The notes below the pieces were generated by a model. It was not told the DNA's origin. It made no database searches and saw only the letters and a program-made list of their open reading frames with translations. A program made the position numbers and the translations under genes. Positions 34,320 to 42,721 of a DNA stretch of 42,721 nucleotides are shown in pieces; positions within the stretch are counted from its first letter, which is position 1, and every line of letters begins with the position of its first letter. The stretch comes from Hyphomicrobiales bacterium (lineage in GTDB: Bacteria > Pseudomonadota > Alphaproteobacteria > Rhizobiales > NORP267): contig JAUYJB010000125.1 of assembly GCA_030688605.1 (NCBI GenBank), positions 1 through 42,721 of the forward strand, given 5' to 3'.

Positions 34320-34368
34320 GATCACGTTTTATGATTTTGGATCGAATCGATCAAAAATCATCGTGATC
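34320..34368. repeat. Second hairpin of the bipartite repeat
   Basis: The pairs gatcacg/cgtgatc (34320-34326, 34362-34368) and atgatttt/aaaatcat with an atcg/cgat apex form a long stem directly after the GGGAACC hairpin. The two hairpins together resemble a bipartite intergenic unit common in Rhizobiales. The sequence is markedly AT-rich for this window. Confidence 0.65.
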
Positions 34369-34527
34369 TAGGCGACGATCATTCGAACGCTCAAGGCCGA
34401 GGGCCAGCGGAAAGGGCCGTCTTGCCGGCGCGCTGGCCCGAGGCACTTTTCCGTAGGCTCGGGCCCCGGCCTCGGAGAATTGCGGCAACAGACAGGGTTT
34501 CGATCCCGACAGAATGAGCCCGGCGCA

Positions 34528-35664
34528 ATGAACGCACCACAGAGTTTCCTATCGCCGCGGCTGCGGCGTGCGCCCGGCACCGGCGTCAAGGCCAAGCTAA
34601 CCGCATTGGCGACCGCCGTTCCCAAGCACCGCATTTCGCAGGCGGACGCCCGAGAAAAAGCGCGTATGATCTTTGCCGAGCGGACGCCGCTCTTTGCGGC
34701 TCTGGAACCGGTTTTCGAGAACGCGGAAATTGCCGCCCGCTATAGCTGCCAGCCCATCGAGTGGTTTGCAAAACCTTCCGATTTCCGCGAAAAAGCAAGG
34801 CTTTATGAGCAACATGCCGTGGCGCTGTCGGTCGACGCGGCGACCAAGGCGCTTGACGGCGCGGGGCTTGAGGCGGGCGAGATCGACGCCCTCGTCTGCG
34901 TCAGCTCGACCGGAGTCATGACCCCCGGTCTCGATGCCCATCTCATCAACCGCCTGCCATTTCGCCCCGACACCGTGCGGCTGCCGATCTTCGGGCTGGG
35001 CTGCGCCGGCGGCGTGCTCGGCCTGACCAGGGCGGTTCAACTGGTTCAGTCGCGGCCGCGAATGAAATGCCTCCTGGTCGTGGTGGAGTTGTGCACGCTT
35101 GCCTTTCGCCACGACCGCCTGACCAAGAGCAATCTGGTTGCGACCGCCCTGTTCGGCGACGGCGCGGCGGCGGCCATCATCACCAGCGGCCCCGCGCGGG
35201 GCGTGCTCGGCATCCTCGGCGCGGCCGGAGAGCATTGCTGGCCCGGCACACTCGATGTGATGGGCTGGCGAGTCGATGGCCAGGGCCTCGACGTAATCTT
35301 CAACCGCCGTATCCCGGAGATTGTCGCAACCAAATTTACGAGCGCGCTCAATGGCTTCCTTGGCCGCGCGCGGCTTTGCCTTGAAGATATCGCGCGGCCT
35401 TGCTGCCATCCCGGCGGCGCCAAGGTGGTCGCGGCGCTGGAACAGGCGTTCGGCCTATGCCGGGGCGGGCTCGATTTCGAGCGCCAGGTTCTTGCCGAAT
35501 TCGGCAATATGTCCGCGCCCACCGTATTGTTCGTGCTCGACCGCATTGTCAAGGCCGGACGTTCCGGACCGACGCTGCTTTGTGCGCTTGGCCCGGGTTT
35601 TACCGCCGCGTTTCAGACCATCACATTGATCCCGGATGGTCGCGCGGTTTCTCAGGCCGCGTGA
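34528..35664 (+). CDS. Type III polyketide synthase
   Basis: This homodimeric chalcone/stilbene-synthase-type enzyme condenses malonyl-CoA on an acyl starter to give pyrones or resorcinols. The 378-residue product has the complete catalytic triad: C159 in GLGCAGG, H294 in CCHPGGAK, and N327 in EFGNMSAPT. LFGDGAAAAI and the C-terminal GPGFTAAFQTI are also present. I chose the ATG at 34528; an in-frame TTG at 34480 is possible. The next gene, 9 nt on, is an isoprenylcysteine-type methyltransferase. This pairing is known from alkylpyrone and alkylresorcinol loci (BpsA-BpsB, SrsA-SrsB). A long-chain acyl starter is inferred, not shown. Confidence 0.9.
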   Translation: MNAPQSFLSPRLRRAPGTGVKAKLTALATAVPKHRISQADAREKARMIFAERTPLFAALEPVFENAEIAARYSCQPIEWFAKPSDFREKARLYEQHAVALSVDAATKALDGAGLEAGEIDALVCVSSTGVMTPGLDAHLINRLPFRPDTVRLPIFGLGCAGGVLGLTRAVQLVQSRPRMKCLLVVVELCTLAFRHDRLTKSNLVATALFGDGAAAAIITSGPARGVLGILGAAGEHCWPGTLDVMGWRVDGQGLDVIFNRRIPEIVATKFTSALNGFLGRARLCLEDIARPCCHPGGAKVVAALEQAFGLCRGGLDFERQVLAEFGNMSAPTVLFVLDRIVKAGRSGPTLLCALGPGFTAAFQTITLIPDGRAVSQAA

Positions 35665-35673
35665 AGCCCGCCC

Positions 35674-36378
35674 ATGACCCTCGGCTGGGCGCATCTTGTC
35701 TTGTCGGCCGTGGCGGCGCAGCGGGCGTTGGAGCTTTGCCACGCCCGGTGCAATATGGCCGGTCTCATGGCGCGCGGCGGCCGCGAAGTGGGCCGGGCGC
35801 ATTATCCGCTGTTCGTCCTGCTGCACGGCGGCTGGCTCGTTTGCCTGGCGCTTGCCACCGCGCCCAGCCCGCCCGTGCGCTGGGGGTGGCTGATCCTGTT
35901 TCTGGTCCTGCAGGTCCTACGTCTTTGGGTGATCGCGAGCCTCGGACCCTATTGGGCAACCCGCATCGTCACGCTCGAGGATCAACCGCTGCAAACACGC
36001 GGCCCCTACAGGTGCCTGCGCCATCCCAACTATGCGATCGTCGCCGTGGAGATCCCCGTCCTGCCGCTCGCGCTCGGGCTCGTCGGGCTGGCCGGCCTGT
36101 TCGGCGTGCTCAACCTAATGCTGCTCGCGCACCGCATTCGCGTCGAGGAGCACGCGCTCGCGCCGCGGCGATCCTTCAGTCCACCGGCGGCGAATAGAGG
36201 GGGATCGCTTTGCCGCCGCGCGCCTCGATCACCACCCGACCGCCGACCACCCGCGCCCGGTCCGAGGCGACAAGCCGCACCGCCATCGGATAGATCCTGT
36301 GCTCGGCCTCGATCACCCGGGCGGCGAGCGTCTCGGCGGTGTCGTCCGGCAGCACGGCAACCGCCGCCTGGGCGATGA
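35674..36378 (+). CDS. Isoprenylcysteine carboxyl methyltransferase family protein, over-long frame
   Basis: The first 166 residues or so form a complete small membrane methyltransferase. Hydrophobic helices come first (LFVLLHGGWLVCLALATA, WLILFLVLQVLRLWVIA), then the SAM motif GPYRCLRHPNYAIVAVE, then RIRVEEHAL near the end. Family members of this size usually stop about here. In this sequence the frame continues to 36378, 203 nt antisense over purN, adding about 68 Arg/Pro-rich residues that look non-coding. A frameshift or lost stop near 36170 is likely. The protein probably O-methylates the product of the adjacent type III PKS. Confidence 0.75.
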   Translation: MTLGWAHLVLSAVAAQRALELCHARCNMAGLMARGGREVGRAHYPLFVLLHGGWLVCLALATAPSPPVRWGWLILFLVLQVLRLWVIASLGPYWATRIVTLEDQPLQTRGPYRCLRHPNYAIVAVEIPVLPLALGLVGLAGLFGVLNLMLLAHRIRVEEHALAPRRSFSPPAANRGGSLCRRAPRSPPDRRPPAPGPRRQAAPPSDRSCARPRSPGRRASRRCRPAARQPPPGR

Positions 36379-36835
36379 TCGGCCCGGCATCCATTTCCGG
36401 CCGCACGAAATGCACCGTGCAGCCGGCGATCTTGACCCCGGCGGCGAGGGCTCTCGCATGGGTGTCGATGCCCCTGAAGGAGGGCAGCAGCGAGGGATGG
36501 ATGTTGACCAGGCGGTCTTCCCAATGCTTGACGAAGCCTTCGGTCAGAAGCCGCATGAAGCCGGCAAGGCAGATGAGGTCGATGTCCGCCGCCTCCAGGG
36601 CCTTGCCGATCTCGGCCTCGAAAGCCTCGCGGCTTTCGAAGCGGCGGTGGTCGATGGCCTTGGTCGGCACGCGGTGGCGCCGGGCGATCTTGAGGCCGGC
36701 CGCGTCCGACCTGTTCGATATGACGAGCGCGATCTCGGCCGGGTAGTCGGGCGACCGCGCCGCCGCGATCAGCGCTTCCATGTTGCTGCCGCGTCCGGAG
36801 ATGAAGATGGCCGTGTTGCGCCGCATGTCACTCAC
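36176..36835 (-). CDS. purN: Phosphoribosylglycinamide formyltransferase
   Basis: PurN transfers a formyl group from 10-formyl-THF to GAR in purine synthesis. The 219-residue product has [24 protein letters not shown], the catalytic region [20 protein letters not shown], and [16 protein letters not shown]. The longest frame begins at a GTG at 36835 and overlaps purM by 8 nt. An ATG at 36826 (MRRNTAIF) with GGGTGAG upstream is nearly as likely. Its 3' end is covered by the over-long methyltransferase frame on the other strand. Confidence 0.95.
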   Translation of the reverse strand: MSDMRRNTAIFISGRGSNMEALIAAARSPDYPAEIALVISNRSDAAGLKIARRHRVPTKAIDHRRFESREAFEAEIGKALEAADIDLICLAGFMRLLTEGFVKHWEDRLVNIHPSLLPSFRGIDTHARALAAGVKIAGCTVHFVRPEMDAGPIIAQAAVAVLPDDTAETLAARVIEAEHRIYPMAVRLVASDRARVVGGRVVIEARGGKAIPLYSPPVD

Positions 36836-37910
36836 CCGTGGCCAGATTTCCGGAAAAGCGCACGGGCGGGGCGCCGGCCTCGGCCGGGATGATGCGCCCG
36901 AGCCGGACGACCTTTTCGCCGGTGTCCGTAAGCAGACGCGCGATCTTGTCCGCGTCGGCCGGCGCCGTAACCGCTACCATGCCGATGCCGCAGTTGAAGG
37001 TGCGCAACATCTCGGCTTGCGCAACGCCGCCGGTCCTTGCCAGCCAGGAGAACACCGGCGGCACGGGAACCGCGGAAAGGTCGATCTCGGCGGCGAGCGA
37101 TTTCGGCAGCACCCGGGGCAGATTTTCCGGCAGCCCGCCGCCGGTGACGTGGGCAAGCGCCTTGATGCCGCCGGTCTCGCGGATGGCGCCAAGCAGCGGC
37201 TTGACATAGATGCGCGTTGCGGCGAGCAGCGCCTCGCCGAGCAAGGCGTCGGGCGCAAAGGGGGCCGGCATCTCCCAGGGAAGCTTGGCGTCGGCAATGA
37301 TGCGGCGCACCAGCGAGAAGCCGTTGGAATGAAGGCCGCCCGAAGCAAGGCCGAGGACGGCATCGCCCTCGGCGATGTCGGCGCGCGGCAGCAGCGCAGC
37401 GCGCTCGACGGCGCCGACGGCAAAGCCGGCAAGATCATAGTCGCCTTGCTGGTAGAGGCCGGGCATTTCCGCCGTTTCGCCGCCGATCAGCGCGCAGCCG
37501 GCCTCCTTGCAGCCCGCGGCGATGCCCTTGATCACCTCGGCGGCGGTCGCCGGGACGAGCTTGGAGGTCGCGTAATAATCGAGGAAAAACAGGGGCTCGG
37601 CCCCCTGCACGACGAGATCGTTGACGCACATGGCGACAAGGTCGATGCCGATGGTGTCGTGGCGGCCGGTCTCCGCCGCGATTCTGACCTTGGTTCCGAC
37701 ACCGTCGGTCGCCGCCACCAGGATCGGATCGGAAAAGCCCGCCTGCCTGAGGTCGAAAAGGCCGCCGAAGCCGCCGATCTCGGCGTCGGAACCGGGACGG
37801 CGGGTCGCGGCAACATAGGGCTTGATGGCCTCGACGAGCGCGTTGCCGGCCTCGATGTCGACGCCGGCGTCGCGATAGGTCGTGCCGCCCGGATTGGTCT
37901 TTTCCCTCAT
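36828..37910 (-). CDS. purM: Phosphoribosylformylglycinamidine cyclo-ligase
   Basis: PurM is the AIR synthetase that closes the imidazole ring in purine synthesis. The 360-residue product has [63 protein letters not shown], and [16 protein letters not shown]. The ATG at 37910 has GGAGG 4 nt upstream and begins the conserved part; an upstream frame extension adds 26 unrelated residues. It overlaps purN and is cotranscribed with it. Confidence 0.97.
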   Translation of the reverse strand: MREKTNPGGTTYRDAGVDIEAGNALVEAIKPYVAATRRPGSDAEIGGFGGLFDLRQAGFSDPILVAATDGVGTKVRIAAETGRHDTIGIDLVAMCVNDLVVQGAEPLFFLDYYATSKLVPATAAEVIKGIAAGCKEAGCALIGGETAEMPGLYQQGDYDLAGFAVGAVERAALLPRADIAEGDAVLGLASGGLHSNGFSLVRRIIADAKLPWEMPAPFAPDALLGEALLAATRIYVKPLLGAIRETGGIKALAHVTGGGLPENLPRVLPKSLAAEIDLSAVPVPPVFSWLARTGGVAQAEMLRTFNCGIGMVAVTAPADADKIARLLTDTGEKVVRLGRIIPAEAGAPPVRFSGNLATGE

Positions 37911-38015
37911 GGCCTCCTTCCCGAAGCCGTTCCCGGCGCGGGACCGCTCGGCGCCGCGCCATCCAAGCAGAATTGGGCGGAAAGGCAAGCGGCGATGAGC
38001 CGGCCGATTTTCTCC

Positions 38016-38675
38016 TCACAACGGATTCACTTCGTCCTTGTTTTCGCCTTTATGGACGATGTGCATGGCCGCGGCCGGAAACGGCCGGGCGAGCGCATAG
38101 GCCGCCTCCGGGGCGCCGCTCAGCCAGGTGTCGAACTCATCTTCGCCGCTCAGCATGACCGGCATCCGGGCCGGGTGGATGGGCTTGACGGTGTCGTTCG
38201 GCGTGGTGGTGAGAATGGCGTAGACATCCATCGCAACCGGGTCGCCGCCTTCCTTGAGCGGGCCCTTCCAGGACCGCCACAGGCCGGCAAAGGCGAACAG
38301 CGGGCGCGGCGCGGCGCCCTTGAGCGCGAACCAGTGCCAGACCGCGGGCCGGCTGCCCTTCGGCTCGGCGAAGGAGGTTGCCGGGACGAGGCAGCGCCTT
38401 TCCGCGAAAGAGCCCTTCCAGAAGCTCGAGGTCATCACCTTTTCATCGCGCGCATTCGTCACCCGCTTGGCGGCCCGGCCTTGTTGCGGCAGCACGAAGC
38501 CCCAGGACAGGAGCGAGATCTCCCGCCCTCCGTCGGAGGCCTGACGCACCACAGGCGCTTCCTGGCTCGGAAAGATCGCCGGCTGCGGATCGAAGGCGGC
38601 GGCGCGGTTGCCGCCGACCCGGAACAGCCGGATGACGGCCTCGCGCGGCATGGTCTGGCTGTAAAGGTTGCACAT
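38016..38675 (-). CDS. SOS response-associated peptidase, YedK/HMCES family
   Basis: SRAP proteins form a covalent thiazolidine crosslink with abasic sites in single-stranded DNA, shielding them. The 219-residue product has every key residue: catalytic C2 directly after Met, N74 in TNARDEKV, E104 in SFAEPKG, and H167 in HPARMPVML. The ATG at 38675 is fixed by the need for Cys2. The same frame stays open to 40061 antisense to the DUF2066 gene, but that part is not coding. No LexA box was identified. Confidence 0.93.
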   Translation of the reverse strand: MCNLYSQTMPREAVIRLFRVGGNRAAAFDPQPAIFPSQEAPVVRQASDGGREISLLSWGFVLPQQGRAAKRVTNARDEKVMTSSFWKGSFAERRCLVPATSFAEPKGSRPAVWHWFALKGAAPRPLFAFAGLWRSWKGPLKEGGDPVAMDVYAILTTTPNDTVKPIHPARMPVMLSGEDEFDTWLSGAPEAAYALARPFPAAAMHIVHKGENKDEVNPL

Positions 38676-38885
38676 CGAGGGTTGGACGGGTTTCCGCTGT
38701 CTGCCTGCGACATATGGCGGGAAGGTAGGTCCGGAATCAACCCGAATGCGCGGCCCGGGTTGCTGCCCGCGGCCGAAACGGGGTCCGGCAAGCGGGCGGC
38801 CATGCTTGCCCCGCGGGCGCGGACGGCTTAGAGCTTTGGGCGCGGCGAACGCACTCGCATGGGCAATCGCGCGGGGAGGAGGGGC

Positions 38886-40001
38886 GTGGCGAGACGAAGG
38901 ATGACGCGATCGATATTGGCGGCCGGCGGAGCGCGCCGCGGCGCGGCGCTCGGCCTTGCCTTGGCGGCGCTGCTGCTGCTGCGGGCAGCGGCGCAAGCCG
39001 GCCCCTACGAGGTCGAGGGGATTGCGGTGCAGGCGCACGCGGCCGACGCCGTGACGGCCAAGGAAGCGGCGGTCGCCGACGGTCAGGCCCGGGCGCTCGC
39101 CATCGTTCTGCAACGGCTGACCCGGGCGAGCGACCGGGAATTTCTGCCGCAGGTGCCGGCCGACGAGCTCGGCACGATGATTGTCAATTTCAGTGTCGTC
39201 AAGGAGCAGACCAGCGCCACCGACTATGCCGCCACCCTGACGTTCCGCTTCAACCCGGCCGCGGTGCAGACCCTGCTCGTCGGCGCCGGCGTGCCCTATA
39301 CCGAGCGTCAGGCACCGCCGATCCTCGTCGTCCCCATCTACCGCGAGGGCGAGCGCTACTTTTTCATCGACGACAACCCGAATCTCGAAGCCTGGCGTAC
39401 CTTCGACCTCGTCAACACCATGACCCCGGTGCGGCTGCCCAAGGGCAATATCGCCGACCAGGGCGTCGACCCCGATGCGGTTCTGGCGCGCGACATCGGT
39501 GCGCTCACCGCCCTGCGCTACCTTTACGGCACCGACAGCGTGCTCGTCGGCCTGTGCGAGACCGACGCGGCGAACAGCCGGTTCACCTGCTCGCTGGACG
39601 GCGCCGGGCCGGCCGGGCCGGTGGCGCTGACGGAAAGCTTTGCCGGCGGCAGCGATCCGGTGGCCGTGGCGCAGGCGGCCGTCGGTTCGTTCCTGGCCCA
39701 GATCGAGGAGCAGTGGAAGATCCAGACCATGACCGGTCCGGGCGGCCTGTCCGGCGTGATCGAAGGCGTTCCGGTCCGGGTGCGCGTATCCTTCGACGGG
39801 CTTCAGCAATGGCAGGCGCTGAGGGCGCGGCTGGCCGCGCTGCCCGGCGTCAGCGAGATCGAAATCGAAGCGCTCAATGCGCGCGGCGCGTTGCTTTCGC
39901 TCTACTTTGCCGGCACCGGCGAGCAGTTGGCCGACATGCTGGCGCGCGACGGCATGGTGCTGGCCAATGCCGGCGATCATTGGGTTTTGACGTCCTATTG
40001 A
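38886..40001 (+). CDS. DUF2066 domain-containing exported protein
   Basis: This 371-residue protein matches the DUF2066 family of unknown function. It has a signal peptide (ARRGAALGLALAALLLLRAA, cleavage near AQA/GPYEVEG). The conserved N-terminal block includes EGIAVQAHAADAVTAKEAAVADG and ALAIVLQRLT; PPILVVPIYREGERYFF lies in the middle, and the C-terminal part is ferredoxin-like. I chose the GTG at 38886, which has GGGGAGGAGG just upstream; ATG starts at 38859 and 38901 are alternatives. It begins the plus-strand run leading to hdaA and ppk, as in other Hyphomicrobiales. Confidence 0.82.
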   Translation: MARRRMTRSILAAGGARRGAALGLALAALLLLRAAAQAGPYEVEGIAVQAHAADAVTAKEAAVADGQARALAIVLQRLTRASDREFLPQVPADELGTMIVNFSVVKEQTSATDYAATLTFRFNPAAVQTLLVGAGVPYTERQAPPILVVPIYREGERYFFIDDNPNLEAWRTFDLVNTMTPVRLPKGNIADQGVDPDAVLARDIGALTALRYLYGTDSVLVGLCETDAANSRFTCSLDGAGPAGPVALTESFAGGSDPVAVAQAAVGSFLAQIEEQWKIQTMTGPGGLSGVIEGVPVRVRVSFDGLQQWQALRARLAALPGVSEIEIEALNARGALLSLYFAGTGEQLADMLARDGMVLANAGDHWVLTSY

Positions 40002-40048
40002 CGGCGGCTGTTGGTGAAACTCGAGACGCGCCGGGGAGCCAAAGTGAA

Positions 40049-40672
40049 GTGAACGTCCCAAACGTCATTACCGTATTCCGGATCTTTCTCGTGCCGCTCG
40101 TGGTGTGGCTGATCATCGCCGGGCAGATGGCGGCCGCCTTCTGGGTGTTTCTGCTCGCCGGCCTCAGCGACGGCATCGACGGCTTCATCGCCAAGCGCTT
40201 CGGCCAGGAGACGCTGCTCGGCGCCTATCTCGACCCGCTCGCCGACAAGGCGCTCCTGGTCAGCATCTATGTGACGCTGGGCCTGCAGCTGCATATCCCC
40301 AACTGGCTGGTGATCATGGTGGTTTCCCGCGACATTCTGATCGTCTCGGCGGTGATCCTGTCGTGGATGATGGACCGGGCGGTGATGATGCGGCCCTTGT
40401 TCGTCAGTAAGGCCAACACCACCGGGCAGATCGTGCTCGCCGGGATGGTTCTGCTCGATGTCGGCTTCGGCCTCGATTTGACGGTATCGCGGCAGCTGAC
40501 GGTTATCGCCGTGGCCGTGCTCACCGTAGCGTCCGCCGCCGCCTATCTGATCGGCTGGCTCGAGCACATGGCGCGATACGAGGAGCCGTCGGTGCGCAAG
40601 CCTGCCGCCGAGCCGCATGCCCGCCGCGACGCCAAGCCGCCCATTTCCGTGCGGGAGAAGTCGCGGCCATGA
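40049..40672 (+). CDS. CDP-alcohol phosphatidyltransferase family protein
   Basis: These integral-membrane enzymes swap CMP for an alcohol head group on CDP-diacylglycerol. The 207-residue product has the full motif with D41, D44, G45, A48, G58, D62 and D66 (DGIDGFIAKR, then GAYLDPLADK), and six hydrophobic segments. The C-terminal tail is basic. It resembles the PgsA/cardiolipin-synthase branch, but the head group cannot be fixed from the sequence. The start is a GTG at 40049 (VNVPNVITVFRI), with GGGGAG about 12 nt upstream. The next gene overlaps in ATGA. Confidence 0.88.
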   Translation: MNVPNVITVFRIFLVPLVVWLIIAGQMAAAFWVFLLAGLSDGIDGFIAKRFGQETLLGAYLDPLADKALLVSIYVTLGLQLHIPNWLVIMVVSRDILIVSAVILSWMMDRAVMMRPLFVSKANTTGQIVLAGMVLLDVGFGLDLTVSRQLTVIAVAVLTVASAAAYLIGWLEHMARYEEPSVRKPAAEPHARRDAKPPISVREKSRP

Positions 40673-41742
40673 GCCTGCAGCGGCAGATCCTGTTCTGGCT
40701 CGGTGCATTCCTCGCCTTGGTTGTCGTACTCTATGTGCTGCGCGAGATCCTGCTGCCCTTCGTCGCCGGGCTGGCGATCGCCTATTTCCTCGACCCCGTC
40801 GCCGACCGGCTCGAGCGGCTTGGCCTGTCGCGGCTGTGGGCAACCGTGATCATCCTTCTGTTCTTCGTGCTTGCCCTTGTGCTGTTTGTTGTCATCCTGG
40901 CGCCGGTGCTGGTGCAGCAGCTCGCGGGCTTCGCTTCGCGGGTTCCCGACTATCTCGCAACGCTGCAGAAATTCGTCTCCGAGGCCGGCGACGGCAAGCT
41001 CGTGCAGTGGCTCGGGCTCGAAGGCGGGCAGGTGCCCAAGCCGCTGGAGGATCTCGCCGCCAAGTTGACCACCTGGCTCGGCGGTCTCGCCGGCTCGCTC
41101 CTGTCGCGCGGCGTTGCGCTCGTCAGCTTCCTGGCGCTGTTCGTCGTCACCCCGGTCGTCGCCTTCTACATGCTGCTCGACTGGGACCGGATGGTCGCCC
41201 ATGTCGACGGCTGGCTGCCGCGCGCCCAGGTCGAGACGATCCGGGCGCTGGCCCGCGACATCGACCAGGCCGTTGCCGGCTTCGTCCGCGGCCAGGGCAC
41301 GGTCTGCCTGCTGCTCGGCCTGTTCTACGCCATCGGCCTGACCGTGGTCGGGCTCAATTTCGGCCTGCTGATCGGGCTCGGCGCGGGCCTCATCAGCTTC
41401 ATCCCCTATGTCGGCAGCACCGTCGGCCTTATCGTCGCCGGCGGCGTCGCCCTGGTCCAGTTCTGGCCCGACTGGGTGATGATCGCCGTCGTCGTCGGTA
41501 TTTTCGCCGCCGGCCAATTCCTCGAGGGTAACATTCTCCAGCCCAAGCTCGTCGGCTCGAGCGTCGGCCTGCACCCGGTCTGGCTGATGTTCGCGCTGTT
41601 CGCCTTCGGCTATCTGTTCGGCTTTGTCGGGCTGTTACTGGCGGTGCCGATGGCCGCCGCCGTCGGGGTCTTGTCCCGCTTCGCGCTGAAACGGTACGCG
41701 GCAAGCGCGCTCTACGGCAAAGATGACCAGAAACCGCTTTAG
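40669..41742 (+). CDS. AI-2E family transporter
   Basis: This 357-residue inner-membrane protein has about eight helices: paired N-terminal ones (LGAFLALVVVLYVLREILLP, TVIILLFFVLALVLFVVILA), a central soluble stretch, and the family core LGAGLISFIPYVGSTVG with EGNILQPKLVGSSVGLHP. Family members are annotated as AI-2 exporters or Na+/H+ antiporters; the substrate here is unknown. It overlaps the preceding gene by 4 nt and hdaA by 20 nt. Confidence 0.9.
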   Translation: MSLQRQILFWLGAFLALVVVLYVLREILLPFVAGLAIAYFLDPVADRLERLGLSRLWATVIILLFFVLALVLFVVILAPVLVQQLAGFASRVPDYLATLQKFVSEAGDGKLVQWLGLEGGQVPKPLEDLAAKLTTWLGGLAGSLLSRGVALVSFLALFVVTPVVAFYMLLDWDRMVAHVDGWLPRAQVETIRALARDIDQAVAGFVRGQGTVCLLLGLFYAIGLTVVGLNFGLLIGLGAGLISFIPYVGSTVGLIVAGGVALVQFWPDWVMIAVVVGIFAAGQFLEGNILQPKLVGSSVGLHPVWLMFALFAFGYLFGFVGLLLAVPMAAAVGVLSRFALKRYAASALYGKDDQKPL

Positions 41743-42436
41743 CGCCACCGGCGGCGTCGCCGAGCGCCAGCTAACCCTCGATCTCGCCTACCGGCCAGCG
41801 CTCGGCCGCGAGGATTTCATCGTCACCCCGGCCAATGCCGAGGCGGTGGCGCTGATCGACCGCTGGCCGGATTGGCCGCATCCGGTTCTCGCCATGATCG
41901 GACCCGAGGGCTCGGGTAAGACGCATCTTGCCGCCGTGTGGTGCCGGAGGGCGGAGGCTGTGTGCGTGCTCGCCGACGCGCTTACGGCGGCGCACCTGGA
42001 GGCGCTTGCCGGCGGCGGCGCGCTTGCGATCGAGGACGCCGACCGCGGTTTCGACGAGGAGACACTGTTCCACGCCCTCAACATGGCGCGCGACGAGGGC
42101 GGCCATCTCGTCTTGACCGGCCGCAGCGCGCCCGCCTCGTGGCCCGTCGGTCTTGCCGATCTTGCCTCGCGTCTGCGCGCAGCCCCCGTCGCCCGTCTCG
42201 GAGCCCCGGACGATCTGTTGCTGCGCGCGGTCCTGGTCAAGCTGTTCTCGGACCGGCAATTGGCCGTCGACGCCGCGGTTCTCGACTATATCTGCGCCCG
42301 CATGGAGCGCTCGCTCGCCGCCGCCGCAAGCCTCGTCGCGGCGCTCGACAAGGCGGCGCTCGCCGAAGGCCGCGGTATCACCCGCCGCCTTGCCGCCGAA
42401 GTCCTCGCCGACCGGGACCGCGAAGGTGGCGCCTGA
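41723..42436 (+). CDS. hdaA: DnaA regulatory inactivator HdaA
   Basis: Hda-type proteins stimulate ATP hydrolysis by DnaA in complex with the sliding clamp, preventing re-initiation of replication. The 237-residue product has a clamp-binding peptide QLTLDL at 16-21, Walker A GPEGSGKT at 60-67, a Walker B-like LAIEDADRG, and the AAA+ lid with RLRAAPVARLGAPDD. The DNA-binding domain IV of DnaA is absent, as expected. It overlaps the AI-2E gene and is followed by ppk, the usual order. Confidence 0.93.
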   Translation: MTRNRFSATGGVAERQLTLDLAYRPALGREDFIVTPANAEAVALIDRWPDWPHPVLAMIGPEGSGKTHLAAVWCRRAEAVCVLADALTAAHLEALAGGGALAIEDADRGFDEETLFHALNMARDEGGHLVLTGRSAPASWPVGLADLASRLRAAPVARLGAPDDLLLRAVLVKLFSDRQLAVDAAVLDYICARMERSLAAAASLVAALDKAALAEGRGITRRLAAEVLADRDREGGA

Positions 42437-42533
42437 CTTGCCGCCGTCTTCCAAATCTCACATGGAGCGATTAAATCTTTATCAGCCGACATTTACGACA
42501 ATGCCGGGCAGGATGATGCCACGCGAGGAACCG

Positions 42534-42721
42534 ATGGATACGCGGCCTGTACCACAAGCGAAGAGCAGCAAGCGCCAGACCCGCGCGCGCGCCGCGCCGG
42601 CCGAGATCAAGACCGCGTCTGCCGGCACCCACAAGCCGCCGCAAAGCTTCGGGCCGTCGCGCTTCATCAACCGCGAGCTTTCCTGGCTGGAATTCAACCA
42701 CCGGGTGATGGAAGAGGCGCA
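42534..42721 (+). CDS. ppk1: Polyphosphate kinase 1 (partial, 3' end beyond window)
   Basis: PPK1 makes polyphosphate from ATP. Only the first 62 codons are in the window. They encode a basic, variable N-terminus and then the conserved RFINRELSWLEFNHRVMEEA. I chose the ATG at 42534 because GAGG lies 5 nt upstream. In-frame ATGs at 42501, 42513 and 42516 are alternatives. The position after hdaA is the usual one. Confidence 0.88.
   Translation, partial: MDTRPVPQAKSSKRQTRARAAPAEIKTASAGTHKPPQSFGPSRFINRELSWLEFNHRVMEEA

Noticed and set aside
38676-40061. Upstream extension of the YedK/HMCES frame to 681 codons
   Set aside because: The catalytic cysteine must be residue 2, so the protein starts at 38675; the rest is antisense to the DUF2066 gene.

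Overview
The window is a high-GC chromosomal segment from an alphaproteobacterium, most likely of the order Hyphomicrobiales (Rhizobiales). The case rests on gene order: rpsF-rpsR-DUF2232-rplI followed by dnaB-alr-radA, fabD-fabG-acpP-fabF-mltG-yicC-gmk, lptF-lptG-lptD-surA-pdxA-rsmA, and purM/purN with DUF2066-CDP-alcohol transferase-AI-2E permease-hdaA-ppk. Intergenic palindromes with a GGGAACCGGTTTT core and a BA14K-like protein point the same way. I cannot assign a genus. No rRNA, tRNA, insertion sequence, prophage or CRISPR array was seen.

Layout. 1-8.3 kb (minus strand): ribosomal proteins S6, S18 and L9 with a membrane protein, then a cyclopropane fatty acid synthase, replicative helicase DnaB, alanine racemase and RadA. 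8.65-15.3 kb (plus): fatty acid synthesis (fabD, fabG, acpP, fabF), murein transglycosylase MltG, YicC and guanylate kinase. 15.4-23.2 kb (minus): LPS export (lptF, lptG, lptD), a short SurA-like chaperone, pdxA and rsmA. 23.4-25.4 kb (plus): pepA and holC.

25.5-35.7 kb is the accessory part. It holds a BA14K/glycine-zipper protein, cytochrome c', a diheme cytochrome c whose frame stays open into ndk, a cytoplasmic-looking molybdopterin oxidoreductase, and an outer-membrane barrel. A minus-strand run follows: ECF sigma factor, zinc-motif-less membrane anti-sigma factor, DoxX protein, small exported protein, outer-membrane protein. A TPR protein lies divergent to it, and a type III polyketide synthase with a partner isoprenylcysteine-type methyltransferase comes next.

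36.2-42.7 kb: purM-purN (minus), a YedK/HMCES protein (minus), then a plus-strand run of DUF2066 protein, CDP-alcohol phosphatidyltransferase, AI-2E permease, HdaA and the beginning of ppk.

Most noteworthy: (i) two families of dispersed intergenic palindromes, eight copies in all, four of which contain the stop codon of the adjacent gene; (ii) the cytochrome/ndk open frame; (iii) the type III PKS-methyltransferase pair, in which the methyltransferase frame runs about 200 nt antisense into purN; (iv) the sigma/anti-sigma/DoxX/exported-protein locus as a candidate envelope or redox response unit. I found no system that I can claim is wholly new.
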